This document shows, piece after piece, positions 1 to 7,591 of a stretch of 64,000 bases of DNA (the stretch's first letter is position 1; every line of letters begins with the position of its first letter). Origin of the DNA: JAICUF01 sp038250675. Lineage in GTDB: Bacteria; Gemmatimonadota; Gemmatimonadetes; Gemmatimonadales; GWC2-71-9. The position numbers and the translations under genes were made by a program. Under the pieces are notes generated by a model. It had not been told where the DNA came from, searched no databases, and saw only the letters and a program-made list of their open reading frames with translations. Where the stretch lies: the NCBI GenBank assembly GCA_038250675.1, contig JBBSCB010000010.1, positions 1-64,000 on the forward strand. Reading direction: 5' to 3'.

Positions 1-247
1 CGCCGGCCTTCGCGTCCGCGCCCACGATCACCGATCCCTTCCAGAAGCCGAAGGCGCAATGCGCCTTGAACGCGGCCATATGGCAGAGGATGCCGTCCTT
101 CAGGAAGAACGGCATCCCCCACTTGATCGTCTCCTCGACATCGGGGCAGGCGCCGTGCACCGCCTCGCGGAGGTGCGTGAGGACGGGCCGCGCAAACTCC
201 GCCGACTTTGACATGTAGGCATCCACCCGCGGATCCCGCTTGCCCAT
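1..247 (-). CDS. DUF1801/YdhG-YdeI-like protein, C-terminus cut by window edge
   Basis: The 82 visible residues begin MGKRDPRVDAYM, followed by a segment with the pattern VEETIKWGMPFF and then AHCAFGFWKG. This spacing (a short N-terminal helix, then a KWGxP turn and a strand pair) is typical of the small DUF1801 (YdhG/YdeI) family, whose biochemical role is poorly established although some members are called iron chaperones. The ATG at 247 is preceded by a purine-rich GAAAGGAGA ribosome-binding site. It is the last visible gene of a minus-strand run, 28 bases after the small gene at 276-428. The C-terminal end lies outside the window, so length cannot be judged. Confidence 0.72.
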   Translation of the reverse strand, partial: MGKRDPRVDAYMSKSAEFARPVLTHLREAVHGACPDVEETIKWGMPFFLKDGILCHMAAFKAHCAFGFWKGSVIVGADAKAG

Positions 248-275
248 CGCCGTCTCCTTTCGGGCCGTCGCCGCG

Positions 276-428
276 TCAGTCGTCCTGGCCCGGGGCGTTG
301 GCATCGAGCTCCTCGAGGATGATCCCCACCGCCTGCTCATACTCGTCAGGCCGGACGAGTCCGGCCTTGATCAGGGCGTCCACGATGTGGCCGGCCAGGT
401 CTTCGCTTGTCTCGCGCGCGTTTGCCAT
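276..428 (-). CDS. Small acidic hypothetical protein (50 aa)
   Basis: This short frame encodes MANARETSEDLAGHIVDALI followed by KAGLVRPDEYEQAVGIILEE and an acidic tail ending GQDD. It is predicted to be soluble and mostly helical, with no signal peptide or cysteine. It sits 24 bases after the stop of the membrane protein at 453-1178 and 28 bases before the DUF1801 gene, in the same direction. Even gene spacing, a plausible amphipathic helix pattern and an ATG start support it as real. I do not recognise the family and assign no function. Confidence 0.55.
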   Translation of the reverse strand: MANARETSEDLAGHIVDALIKAGLVRPDEYEQAVGIILEELDANAPGQDD

Positions 429-452
429 CACGGTGCCTCGGTGCGGGTGCGG

Positions 453-1178
453 TCAGTCCAGGATCGGCGGCTCGTCGTTGGGCGGCGTGTTGGGGCCGGG
501 GCGGTCGGTCTTGCGGCGATCGCGCCGCTGGCCCTCCTCGTACCACCGCCGGGTAATTTCACCCGCGAGCTCCCGGTTGCCCAGCCCGAACGCCAGGCCC
601 ACGCCGAGCGCCACCGCGCCCACGATGAGCGTGAAGGCGGCGGTGACGATGTCGGCGGCGACGCCCACCTGCTGGAGCGACATGAAGATCGAGATCAGCA
701 CCACGGCGCTCTTGGCCAGCTTGGCCAGCGTCGGCACGCCCGAGACCTGGCCGGCGGAGGCCAGGATCAGGCCACGCACGAACTCACCCACGATCATGCC
801 GAGGATGACGATCACGATCGCGGCGATGAGCGTGGGGATATACGAGAGCATGGTGCCGAACATCTCGTTGATGCTCTCGAGGCCGAGTGCCGTGCTCGCC
901 AGCAGGATCACGACCAGCATCACCAGCCAGAAGATGAGCTTGGCCATGGCGCGGATCGGGTCGAGCCGCGAGCCGGTGCGCACTACCGCCTCATCCAGCC
1001 CGCCGGCATGCGCCATCCGGTTGAAGTCCACGCGCTTGAGCGTGTCGTCCACCCAGCGCTGCATCTGTCGCGCGAGGAAGTAGCCCGCGATGAGGATGAG
1101 CCCGGCGCCCACAAGCGCGGGCAGCACCGAGCCGATCTGCTGCGCACCAATGAGAAGGCGATCCCAGAGTTCGTTCAC
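453..1178 (-). CDS. Conserved TM-helix membrane protein (CmpX/mechanosensitive-channel-like)
   Basis: A 241-residue membrane protein with about five hydrophobic segments, including one near residues 18-36 and a pair near 78-125, then two more near 160-200. The repeated pattern of a long hydrophobic helix followed by VGEFVRGLIL, or by GLGNRELAGEI at the end, resembles the conserved TM-helix repeat of CmpX-type proteins related to small mechanosensitive channels. No MscS beta domain follows, so channel activity is uncertain. The C-terminus is charged and proline-rich. The GTG start overlaps the stop of the dehydrogenase gene by four bases (GTGA), implying coupled translation in the same operon. 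Confidence 0.8.
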   Translation of the reverse strand: MNELWDRLLIGAQQIGSVLPALVGAGLILIAGYFLARQMQRWVDDTLKRVDFNRMAHAGGLDEAVVRTGSRLDPIRAMAKLIFWLVMLVVILLASTALGLESINEMFGTMLSYIPTLIAAIVIVILGMIVGEFVRGLILASAGQVSGVPTLAKLAKSAVVLISIFMSLQQVGVAADIVTAAFTLIVGAVALGVGLAFGLGNRELAGEITRRWYEEGQRRDRRKTDRPGPNTPPNDEPPILD

Positions 1179-2212
1179 GCTGCCACCTCGATCACGAGTT
1201 TCCCGGCCTGCTCGCCGCTCGCCAGCCGCCGGAACGCGTCCCCCCCATCGGCGAGCGGCACGACCCGATCAATCACCGGCCACAGCTCGCCCCGCCGGGC
1301 GAGCCCCACCACGGCGGCATATTCGCGATGGCTGCCCATCGTGGAGCCGAGGATGTTCCACTGATGCCAGAAGAGCTTGCGCGCGTCGAGCCCCACTATC
1401 GGTCCGGTCGTGGCGCCGCACACCACCAGGCGCCCACCCCGTGCGAGGCAGCGGAGCGAGCGGGGCCACGTCGCCTCACCCACGCTGTCCACGATCACCT
1501 GTGCCCCGCTCCGTCCGGTGAGCCGGCGAACCTCGGCCACCACATCGGAGGCGGCGTGATTGATCGTGTGGTGCGCGCCGAGGGTCCGGACGAGCGCCAG
1601 CTTCTCATCGCTGGCGCTGGCGGCAATGACGATGGCGCCTGCGAGCCGCGCCACCTGCACCGACGCCTGCGCCACCCCGCCGCCGGCACCCCACACCAGC
1701 ACCGTCTCGCCCGGCCGGAGCCGGGCTCGGGTGATGAGCATGCGCCAGGCGGTGAGCGTGGCCAGCGAGAAGGCGGCGGCCTGCGGCCAGCTCATGCCGT
1801 CCGGCACCGGTGCCACGTTGCTCGCGGGTACCACGAGAAGCTCCGCCACGGTGCCCGGACGGTGCTCGCCCAGCACGCCGAATTTTTCGCATAGCGGCTG
1901 ATCGCCCGCCGCGCACGCCGCGCACGCGCCGCACGAGATGCCCGGATTGACGATGACCCGGTCGCCCACCCTGACGCCGCTCACGGCGGCCCCGACCGAT
2001 TCGACCACACCCGCCGCATCGGTACCGACGATGTGCGGAAAGGTGAGCGTAACGCCGGGCAACCCTTCGGTCACTAAGAGGTCGAGCCGGTTGATCGCCG
2101 CGGCGTGGACCCGGAGCCGCACGTCGTCAGGCGCGGTGATGGAAGGATCAGGTACCTCGCGGACGGCAAGCGCGTCGGGGCCGCCGGTGCTCGACAGCGT
2201 GAGTGCCCGCAT
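1175..2212 (-). CDS. Zinc-containing alcohol dehydrogenase/quinone oxidoreductase family protein
   Basis: A 345-residue medium-chain dehydrogenase. The N-terminal GroES-like domain contains a structural zinc site (CGACAACAAGDQPLC, four cysteines). The central Rossmann domain shows the nucleotide-binding glycine run VWGAGGGVAQASVQ near residues 170-185. NAD(P)H-dependent oxidation or reduction of a small alcohol or enone is the usual family role; the substrate cannot be inferred. I chose the ATG at 2212, where the protein begins MRALTLSSTGG, a typical family N-terminus. Its start shares one base with the stop of the preceding Ig-like/TolB gene, and its own stop overlaps the next start, so it is within a tightly coupled operon. 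Confidence 0.92.
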   Translation of the reverse strand: MRALTLSSTGGPDALAVREVPDPSITAPDDVRLRVHAAAINRLDLLVTEGLPGVTLTFPHIVGTDAAGVVESVGAAVSGVRVGDRVIVNPGISCGACAACAAGDQPLCEKFGVLGEHRPGTVAELLVVPASNVAPVPDGMSWPQAAAFSLATLTAWRMLITRARLRPGETVLVWGAGGGVAQASVQVARLAGAIVIAASASDEKLALVRTLGAHHTINHAASDVVAEVRRLTGRSGAQVIVDSVGEATWPRSLRCLARGGRLVVCGATTGPIVGLDARKLFWHQWNILGSTMGSHREYAAVVGLARRGELWPVIDRVVPLADGGDAFRRLASGEQAGKLVIEVAA

Positions 2213-4440
2213 CAGAACGCGGGGCTCACCGGCTGCTCGGCGGCCCCAAGCGGCATTCGCGCCGGGGTGGCCCCGGGGACCGCCGGTTGCAGGTAGAGCG
2301 TAAACTCGCTGGGCGAGCGCGAGTCGGCGGCGATGCGCCCGGCCACATAGGCCAGCCGGCTGCCGTCGCGCGCGAGGGCGTACGATACGATCGTCGCCGG
2401 CGACTCCACCAGCGCGACCGTCGCCGGATCCGCGGATGTCCGCCGGAGAATGGACGAGCCGCCTGAGCGGCCGGCACGGTCCACCAGATAGGCCAGGTCG
2501 CCGTTGGGAAAGAAGCGCGGTGCGGCCTCGCGGACCGGCGTGGTCGTCAGCCGCCGGACGTTGGCGCCGTCCGCATCCATCAGGTAGAGCTCGAAGTTGC
2601 CGTCGCGCGCGGAGGCGAACGCGATCGTCCTGCCATCGGGCGAGACGGCGGGATCGCGATTCCCGCCAGCGCCGCTGGTGAGCTGACGCTCGTCGGAGCC
2701 GTCCGCCGCGATGGAATGGATCTCTCCCGCGCCCCCCTGCGTGGCGGCAAAGATGATCCGGGCGCCATCCGGGGTCCAGGCCGGCTGGCCGTCCACGCCA
2801 GCGCCCTGCGTCAGTGCGCGCACGTTCCGGCCGTCCGCGTCCATGAGATACAGATCGAAGGTGCCGGCGCGGTTGGACGAAAACGCAATCCGCGTGCGAT
2901 CGGGCGACCAGGCCGCCAGGATGTTGGTGGCGGTGTCCACCAGCACCCGCAGCAGCGAGTCGCCGGCACCGCTCCAGGTCTGGTAGATGCCGAAGCCGGG
3001 CCGCATCCGGTTGCTCGACAGCAGCATGTCGCCGGTGACGAATGCGTCGAGCGATGCGGCACCGCCCCACGGGGTGCGCGCGTGGAGCGCCGCGCGCCCG
3101 GGCATCATGCCGGTGGCGACGCCGTCCGGGTCCACCGCGATGAGATCGGGCCGGTCGCTGGCCCAGCTCACGCCCGCCACCGGCGTCGGTGCCGCCGCCG
3201 AATCGGCGAACCGCACCTGCACCGTGGCCCGGGTGCCCGCGGCGAGACCGAGTCGCGACGGCACCGCAGTGAGGTCGCCGCTCAGCACCTGAACCACCCA
3301 GACTGCTGGATCGAAGCCGGCGAGCCGCGCGGTGAGACTGGTCGTGCCCGGCCGGCGCCCGGTGAGCATGCCGCTCGCGGGGTCGAACGCCGCGAGCGTT
3401 GTGTCCGCGAGCTCCCACCGTGGGCGCGCTTCGGGAATCGCCGTCGAGTCGGCCGCCTCCGCGCGGGCCAGAATCTTCACCGCGCCGCCCACCGGCACCT
3501 GCACGGGGCCGGCCGAGGTGCGGGGCACGAGATGAAAGATCTCGGGGCGGCGATAGACGACGAGGTGAGTCCGGCGCTCCATTCCCAGGCCGGTCGCAAT
3601 GACGTCGGTCTCGCCGAGGGCGAGCGTCTGGACGATGCCGGTGGGGCCGACGCGGGCCACCAGCGTATCGGCCACGCTCCAGGCGAGCCCGCCGCGCAGC
3701 TCGCGCCCGCCCTGTGACCGCACCACTGCGCGGATGGTATCGAGCACCAGTGGCGGACCCACGACCGTATCGGGCTCGAGCGCAACGTCGCCGGCGGTGA
3801 CGGTCACCGGGGCGGTGGCCGCGAGTCCGCCGCGCGCGCTCGCCTGGATGACCGCCTCACCGGGTGCCACGCCGGTGACGACGCCGTCGGCGGAGATAGT
3901 GGCGACCGCAGGCCGGAGCGAGCGCCACGCCGGCGTGACGGCACCGGCGGGTGTGCCGTCGCTCCTCAGTGCCGTGGCGGACAGCGGCGCGCTTTCGCCG
4001 GCCAGGAGAACCAGACCGGGCGGATCGAGCGTGAGCGCCGATGCGCCGGTGGGCGGTGGCCCGCTCGGCGTGGGCGCCGGGTCGCGAGGCGGTGCCGCGC
4101 CTCCCGACTGCGTCACCGAAACCGCGACGGCGGCGCGATGGCCCTGTGCGCGCGCCTCAATCTTGGCGAGGCCGGCGCTGAGCCCCACGACGGTGCCGTC
4201 AGCCCCGACCCGCGCCACCGAGGAATCCGAGGAGACAAAGTCCACCTGGGCGGTGGGCAGGAGGTTGCCCTGCTTGTCGAAGGCGGCAACGAAAAGCGTC
4301 TGCTTGGCGCCCACGGCCAGCGTGAGCGTCTCCGGTGTGACCTGGACTTCGGCCACCCCCTGGGCGCGGGCGGCGCCCGGGGCGCAGATGGCCGCGACGA
4401 TGGGCGCGATGATCAAGCACCGCAACCAGTTGAGGTTCAT
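2212..4440 (-). CDS. Secreted Ig-like (Big_2) and TolB beta-propeller protein
   Basis: A 742-residue exported protein. Starting at the ATG at 4440 gives a clear signal peptide (MNLNWLRCLIIAPIVAAICA, cleavage after a nearby ARA). Several Big_2-like Ig repeats follow, recognisable by phrases such as VARVGADGTVVGLSAG and GVVTGVAPGEAVIQA. The last third has three TolB/WD40-like propeller blades, for example SPDGRTIAFASARDGNFELY and LYLMDADGANVRRL. Such proteins usually act at the cell surface or periplasm as adhesive or scaffold factors; the ligand is unknown. It heads the minus-strand operon. A TATAAT box and an 18-bp palindrome lie in its leader. Confidence 0.85.
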   Translation of the reverse strand: MNLNWLRCLIIAPIVAAICAPGAARAQGVAEVQVTPETLTLAVGAKQTLFVAAFDKQGNLLPTAQVDFVSSDSSVARVGADGTVVGLSAGLAKIEARAQGHRAAVAVSVTQSGGAAPPRDPAPTPSGPPPTGASALTLDPPGLVLLAGESAPLSATALRSDGTPAGAVTPAWRSLRPAVATISADGVVTGVAPGEAVIQASARGGLAATAPVTVTAGDVALEPDTVVGPPLVLDTIRAVVRSQGGRELRGGLAWSVADTLVARVGPTGIVQTLALGETDVIATGLGMERRTHLVVYRRPEIFHLVPRTSAGPVQVPVGGAVKILARAEAADSTAIPEARPRWELADTTLAAFDPASGMLTGRRPGTTSLTARLAGFDPAVWVVQVLSGDLTAVPSRLGLAAGTRATVQVRFADSAAAPTPVAGVSWASDRPDLIAVDPDGVATGMMPGRAALHARTPWGGAASLDAFVTGDMLLSSNRMRPGFGIYQTWSGAGDSLLRVLVDTATNILAAWSPDRTRIAFSSNRAGTFDLYLMDADGRNVRALTQGAGVDGQPAWTPDGARIIFAATQGGAGEIHSIAADGSDERQLTSGAGGNRDPAVSPDGRTIAFASARDGNFELYLMDADGANVRRLTTTPVREAAPRFFPNGDLAYLVDRAGRSGGSSILRRTSADPATVALVESPATIVSYALARDGSRLAYVAGRIAADSRSPSEFTLYLQPAVPGATPARMPLGAAEQPVSPAF

Positions 4441-4466
4441 CAACGGGGACCCTGACATCGAGGAGC

Positions 4467-4484
4467 CGGGCCCGATCGGGCCCG
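4467..4484. promoter_or_regulatory. 18-bp perfect palindrome in the leader of the Ig/TolB gene
   Basis: CGGGCCCGATCGGGCCCG reads identically on both strands. It lies 27 bases upstream of the ATG at 4440 and about 10 bases downstream of a minus-strand TATAAT box, so it would sit at the very start of the transcript. It could be a repressor operator or a 5' hairpin. No regulator is identifiable from the sequence. Confidence 0.5.
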
Positions 4485-4493
4485 ATGCGGACA

Positions 4494-4499
4494 ATTATA
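4494..4499 (-). promoter_or_regulatory. Consensus -10 box (TATAAT) for the Ig/TolB operon
   Basis: The minus strand reads TATAAT here, an exact sigma-70 -10 hexamer in otherwise GC-rich DNA. The -35 position 17 bases upstream (CCCCAC) is poor, so an activator or extended contacts may be needed. The predicted transcript start is near 4487, just ahead of the 18-bp palindrome. Confidence 0.5.
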
Positions 4500-4533
4500 G
4501 TGAAGAAACGGGGTGCGTGGGGATGGCACCGCC

Positions 4534-4566
4534 TTGCACAACCAATCAAGAAGTGCAACTTATAAC
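4534..4566 (+). promoter_or_regulatory. Inverted repeat and possible -10 box upstream of the histone-like gene
   Basis: TTGCAC (4534-4539) and GTGCAA (4553-4558) form a six-base inverted repeat with a 13-base spacer, and TATAAC follows at 4561-4566. The AT-rich patch stands out between two divergent genes and may combine an operator with the promoter of the gene at 4639. The TTGCAC to TATAAC spacing (21 bases) is too long for a simple sigma-70 promoter. Confidence 0.35.
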
Positions 4567-4638
4567 CACCACCGCGGCGCGCGCCGCGCCGCGATCCACC
4601 GGCGGCGGGCCGTGCCGCGCAACCGACGAGGAGCTGCG

Positions 4639-5181
4639 ATGTCCCAGCGAGATGATATGGAGTCCGGTTGGCAAAGCGGTGGCTGGATGGAGGATACACC
4701 GATGTCGATGGACCCGATTCCGGCGCCCGCCCCAGCGGCGACCCCGAGTTTTGGCGGCGGGTGGATGGACGAGCCCACACCGGTGGCTCCGATGAGCCAG
4801 CCGGCGCGCAATGGCGGCAGCCGACCGGCGCCGACGAAGAAGGTCGCAGCGAAACCGAAGAAGAAGGCGGCCAAGAAGGCGGCTCCAAAGAAGGCCGCAA
4901 AGAAGAAAGCCGCGCCCAAGAAGGCGGCGAAGAAGAAGCCGGCCAGGAAGGCGGCCAGAAAGAAGCCCGCCAGAAAGAAGCCCGCCCGCAAGGCGGTGAA
5001 GAAGAAGGCCCCCGCCCGGAAGAAGGCGGCCCGGAAGAAGGCGGCGCGAAAGCGTCCAGTGAGGAAGACCGCCCGGAAGAAGGCTGCGCGGAAGCGGCCG
5101 GCAAAGAAGGCGGCACGGAAGAAGGCGGCGCGAAAGGCGCCCCGGAAGCGCGCGAAGAAGGCAGCCCGCCGGCGTCGCTGA
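4639..5181 (+). CDS. Histone H1-like lysine/alanine-rich DNA-binding protein
   Basis: A 180-residue protein in two parts. Residues 1-65 are acidic to neutral and glycine/proline-rich, with two GGWM motifs. The rest is a low-complexity tail of KKAA, KKPA and RKKA units rich in lysine, arginine, alanine and proline. This matches bacterial histone-H1-like or AlgP-like proteins, which bind DNA without sequence specificity and help organise the nucleoid. The ATG at 4639 is chosen because GAGGAG lies eight bases upstream; the longer upstream frame has no ribosome-binding site and is arginine-rich noise. A strong intrinsic terminator follows directly, so the gene is monocistronic. Confidence 0.88.
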   Translation: MSQRDDMESGWQSGGWMEDTPMSMDPIPAPAPAATPSFGGGWMDEPTPVAPMSQPARNGGSRPAPTKKVAAKPKKKAAKKAAPKKAAKKKAAPKKAAKKKPARKAARKKPARKKPARKAVKKKAPARKKAARKKAARKRPVRKTARKKAARKRPAKKAARKKAARKAPRKRAKKAARRRR

Positions 5182-5196
5182 ACCGCACGGCAGCAC

Positions 5197-5224
5197 AAGG
5201 CCGCCCACCTGGGCGGCCTTTCTT
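5197..5224 (+). terminator. Intrinsic terminator of the histone-like gene
   Basis: AAGGCCGCCC and GGGCGGCCTT form a perfect 10-bp stem around the loop ACCT, followed by TCTT. It starts 16 bases after the stop codon of the histone-like gene. Confidence 0.85.
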
Positions 5225-5291
5225 CCACCAGCCACCTTGCATGGACCGGCCGGGCGCCGCACCTTCCAGCCGAACTTCACCCGAGGGCACG

Positions 5292-5750
5292 ATGCGCATC
5301 CTCCCGATCCTCCTCCTCAGTGTGCTCGCGGCCTGCCGCCCGACGGCGCCGACGCCCGCGCCGGCCCCGGATCGGGCCGCGCTGACGGCCCGGCTGGAGG
5401 CGCAGTTTGCGCGGTCCGCCGCCGACTGGAACCGCGGCGACCTCGACGCCTTCATGTCGGACTACGTGCACGACAGCACCACCACGTTCATGTCGCGGGG
5501 CCACCTGACGCATGGCTGGGACACGATCCGCCGCGGCTACGCCCCCCGCTTTGCGCCGGGCGCCCAGCGCGACAGCCTGCGGTTCGAGGAATTTGCCGTG
5601 CGGCCCGTCCCGCCCGACTACGCGCTCGTCACGGCCCGCTACATTCTCTATCGCGACGGCCGCACGACGGCGAGCGGCCCCTTTACCCTGCTGATGCAAC
5701 GGCGGAGCGATGGCTGGAAGATTCTCCATGATCACTCCTCGAGCGACTAG
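5292..5750 (+). CDS. SnoaL/DUF4440-like lipoprotein
   Basis: A 152-residue protein with a lipoprotein signal peptide (MRILPILLLSVLAACRP, lipidated Cys at 15). The mature part has the small alpha+beta barrel pattern of SnoaL/DUF4440 (ketosteroid-isomerase-like) proteins: an N-terminal helix with WNRGDLDAFMSDYVHD, a strand with TTTFMSRG, and a C-terminal strand set ending WKILHDHSS. The fold binds small hydrophobic ligands or forms dimers; no catalytic role can be assigned. Its last 23 bases overlap the start of the amidohydrolase gene, which suggests co-expression in the outer membrane or periplasm. Confidence 0.82.
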   Translation: MRILPILLLSVLAACRPTAPTPAPAPDRAALTARLEAQFARSAADWNRGDLDAFMSDYVHDSTTTFMSRGHLTHGWDTIRRGYAPRFAPGAQRDSLRFEEFAVRPVPPDYALVTARYILYRDGRTTASGPFTLLMQRRSDGWKILHDHSSSD

Positions 5751-7086
5751 CCTCGCCCTCGCGGCGCTCGTTGCCCTCGGCGGATGCCGCGATCGCGGCC
5801 CCGAGGGGCTCGCGCTGGTGGGCGCCACCGTCATCGACGGCTCGGGTGGCACGCCGCTGGCCGATGCGGTCGTCCTGGTGCGCGGCACCCATATCGAAGC
5901 GATCGCACCGCGCGAGGGATTCAAGATCCCCGGCCACACCCGCAAGGTGGATGTCGCCGGACGCTGGATCATTCCGGGGCTGATCGACGCCCATGCTCAT
6001 GTGGCGCGCTGGTCGCTGCCCCGCTATCTGGCCTGGGGCGTCACCACCGTCCGCGACGCGCACGGACAGCTCGACACCATCCTCGGGCTCCGCGAAGAGG
6101 CCATCCTCAACGCCGTGGCCAGTCCGCGCATCTTCACCGCCGGCGCCATGATCGACGGCGTGCCCACCACCTACCCCGACGCGCTGCCCGCCGCCGATCC
6201 CGTGGCGGCCCGCAAGGCGGTGGACAAGCTGGCCGTTGCCGGCGTGGACTACCTCAAGGTCTACACCCGTATCACGCCCGCGCTGCTCCGCGCCGTTGTG
6301 GACGAGGCCCGCACCTTCAACCTCCGCGTGACCGCCCATCTGGGCCTCACCGACGCCGTGACCGCCGCGACGATCGGGGTCCACTCGATCGAACACCTGA
6401 GCGGTGTGCCGGAGTCCGCCGTGGCGGACCCCGCACCGTTCTATGCGGCGCACGCCCGCAGCTTTTTTGCCGGCTGGACGATGTTCGAGCAGAGCTGGGC
6501 GACGCTCGATTCGGCGGCACTCTCGCGCGTGGCCGGCGAGCTGGCCGGGCGGCACATCGTGCTGATCCCGACGCTCGTGCTGCATGAGACCTTTGCCCAT
6601 CTCGACGATTCGACGCTCTATCGCGCACCGGAACTGCGCGCCGTGCCCGACAGTGAGCGCGCCCGCTGGAACGTCCCCGACATGATCCGCCGCGCCGGCT
6701 GGGGACCGGCCGACTTCGCCGCCTTCCGGGCCTCGCGTCCGGCCCAGGACCGCTTCATCCGCGAATTCCGGGCGGCGGGCGGCATCGTGGCGGCCGGCAC
6801 CGACGCCGCCAACCAGATGCTCATCCCCGGATTCAGCGAGCACCAGGAACTCTCGCTGCTCGTCGATGCCGGCCTGACCCCGACGGCCGCGCTGCTGGCC
6901 GCGACCCGCGACGCCGCGCACCTCCTCGGCGCCGACTCGCTCGGCCGGATCGGGCCCGGCCGCGCCGCCGATCTCGTCGTGCTGACGGCGGATCCGCTGG
7001 CCAACATCCGCAACACCCGCGCGGTCGAATGGGTCATGGTGCGGGGCAACCTGATGCGCGCCGATTCCATTCGCAAATCGTGGTAG
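5728..7086 (+). CDS. Metal-dependent amidohydrolase family lipoprotein
   Basis: A 452-residue amidohydrolase with a lipoprotein signal (lipobox ALGGC, Cys20). The metal-site pattern is visible: HAH at residues 89-91 inside IPGLIDAHAHV, a Lys in YLKVYT that may be the carbamylated ligand, His in VTAHLG and IEHLSG, and Asp in AAGTDA. Imidazolonepropionase-like or prolidase-like amidohydrolases of this type cleave cyclic amides or dipeptide bonds; the substrate is unknown. The ATG at 5728 is preferred over 5710 because it gives a compact lipoprotein signal peptide. The preceding SnoaL-like gene overlaps it and is also a lipoprotein. Confidence 0.88.
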   Translation: MITPRATSLALAALVALGGCRDRGPEGLALVGATVIDGSGGTPLADAVVLVRGTHIEAIAPREGFKIPGHTRKVDVAGRWIIPGLIDAHAHVARWSLPRYLAWGVTTVRDAHGQLDTILGLREEAILNAVASPRIFTAGAMIDGVPTTYPDALPAADPVAARKAVDKLAVAGVDYLKVYTRITPALLRAVVDEARTFNLRVTAHLGLTDAVTAATIGVHSIEHLSGVPESAVADPAPFYAAHARSFFAGWTMFEQSWATLDSAALSRVAGELAGRHIVLIPTLVLHETFAHLDDSTLYRAPELRAVPDSERARWNVPDMIRRAGWGPADFAAFRASRPAQDRFIREFRAAGGIVAAGTDAANQMLIPGFSEHQELSLLVDAGLTPTAALLAATRDAAHLLGADSLGRIGPGRAADLVVLTADPLANIRNTRAVEWVMVRGNLMRADSIRKSW

Positions 7087-7090
7087 CGCG

Positions 7091-7453
7091 GTGGCACTGA
7101 GTGACATCGCGCTGTCGTGGCTGCTCGTCGCCGTGTGGTTCACCGGCTGGGAAGTCGCGGCGGCCCGGCTCGAGCGCCGCAGCAACGCCGGCGGCTGGCT
7201 CCGCGCACCGGTCCGCATCTACCTCACCGAAGCACTCCTGCTCACGCTGTTCGGCGCACTGTGGATGGGGAGTCTGGGCCGCGGCGGCTGGCCGCTCATG
7301 TTTGCCCTGCTCGGCCTCCTCATGGAATGGCCGGGCGGGCTCCGCAGCGGCCAGCGGCCTCCCGGAACGCCCGCACATGGCGCCCGGGTGACAGCGGCCG
7401 GCGTCGTCCGGGTGCTGGCCGCCGGGGCGATCATCGCCTGGCGGATGCACTAG
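7091..7453 (+). CDS. Small hypothetical membrane protein
   Basis: A 120-residue protein starting with GTG four bases after the amidohydrolase stop. It has hydrophobic segments at about residues 4-22, 44-62, 66-80 and 100-116, consistent with three or four membrane helices and short loops. It has no cysteine or recognisable motif. The immediate spacing to the amidohydrolase suggests they share a transcript. I do not recognise the family. Confidence 0.6.
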   Translation: MALSDIALSWLLVAVWFTGWEVAAARLERRSNAGGWLRAPVRIYLTEALLLTLFGALWMGSLGRGGWPLMFALLGLLMEWPGGLRSGQRPPGTPAHGARVTAAGVVRVLAAGAIIAWRMH

Positions 7454-7591
7454 CGGCGGTGTCGCGGGAACGCCGCAACGCTTTTCGTGGCATGGAAATA
7501 CAAGTTTCCCTCCAGCCGTGTTGCTCCCCGGTCCGACGATGTAGGTTATGACCTCCATCGTCCCGCGGCCCCGCCGCCCGAGGGAGGTCCC

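Noticed and set aside
4546..5280. Long minus-strand frames opposite the histone-like gene, rich in leucine and arginine
   Set aside because: They mirror the repetitive lysine/alanine codons of the real gene and have no motif, start signal or terminator of their own.
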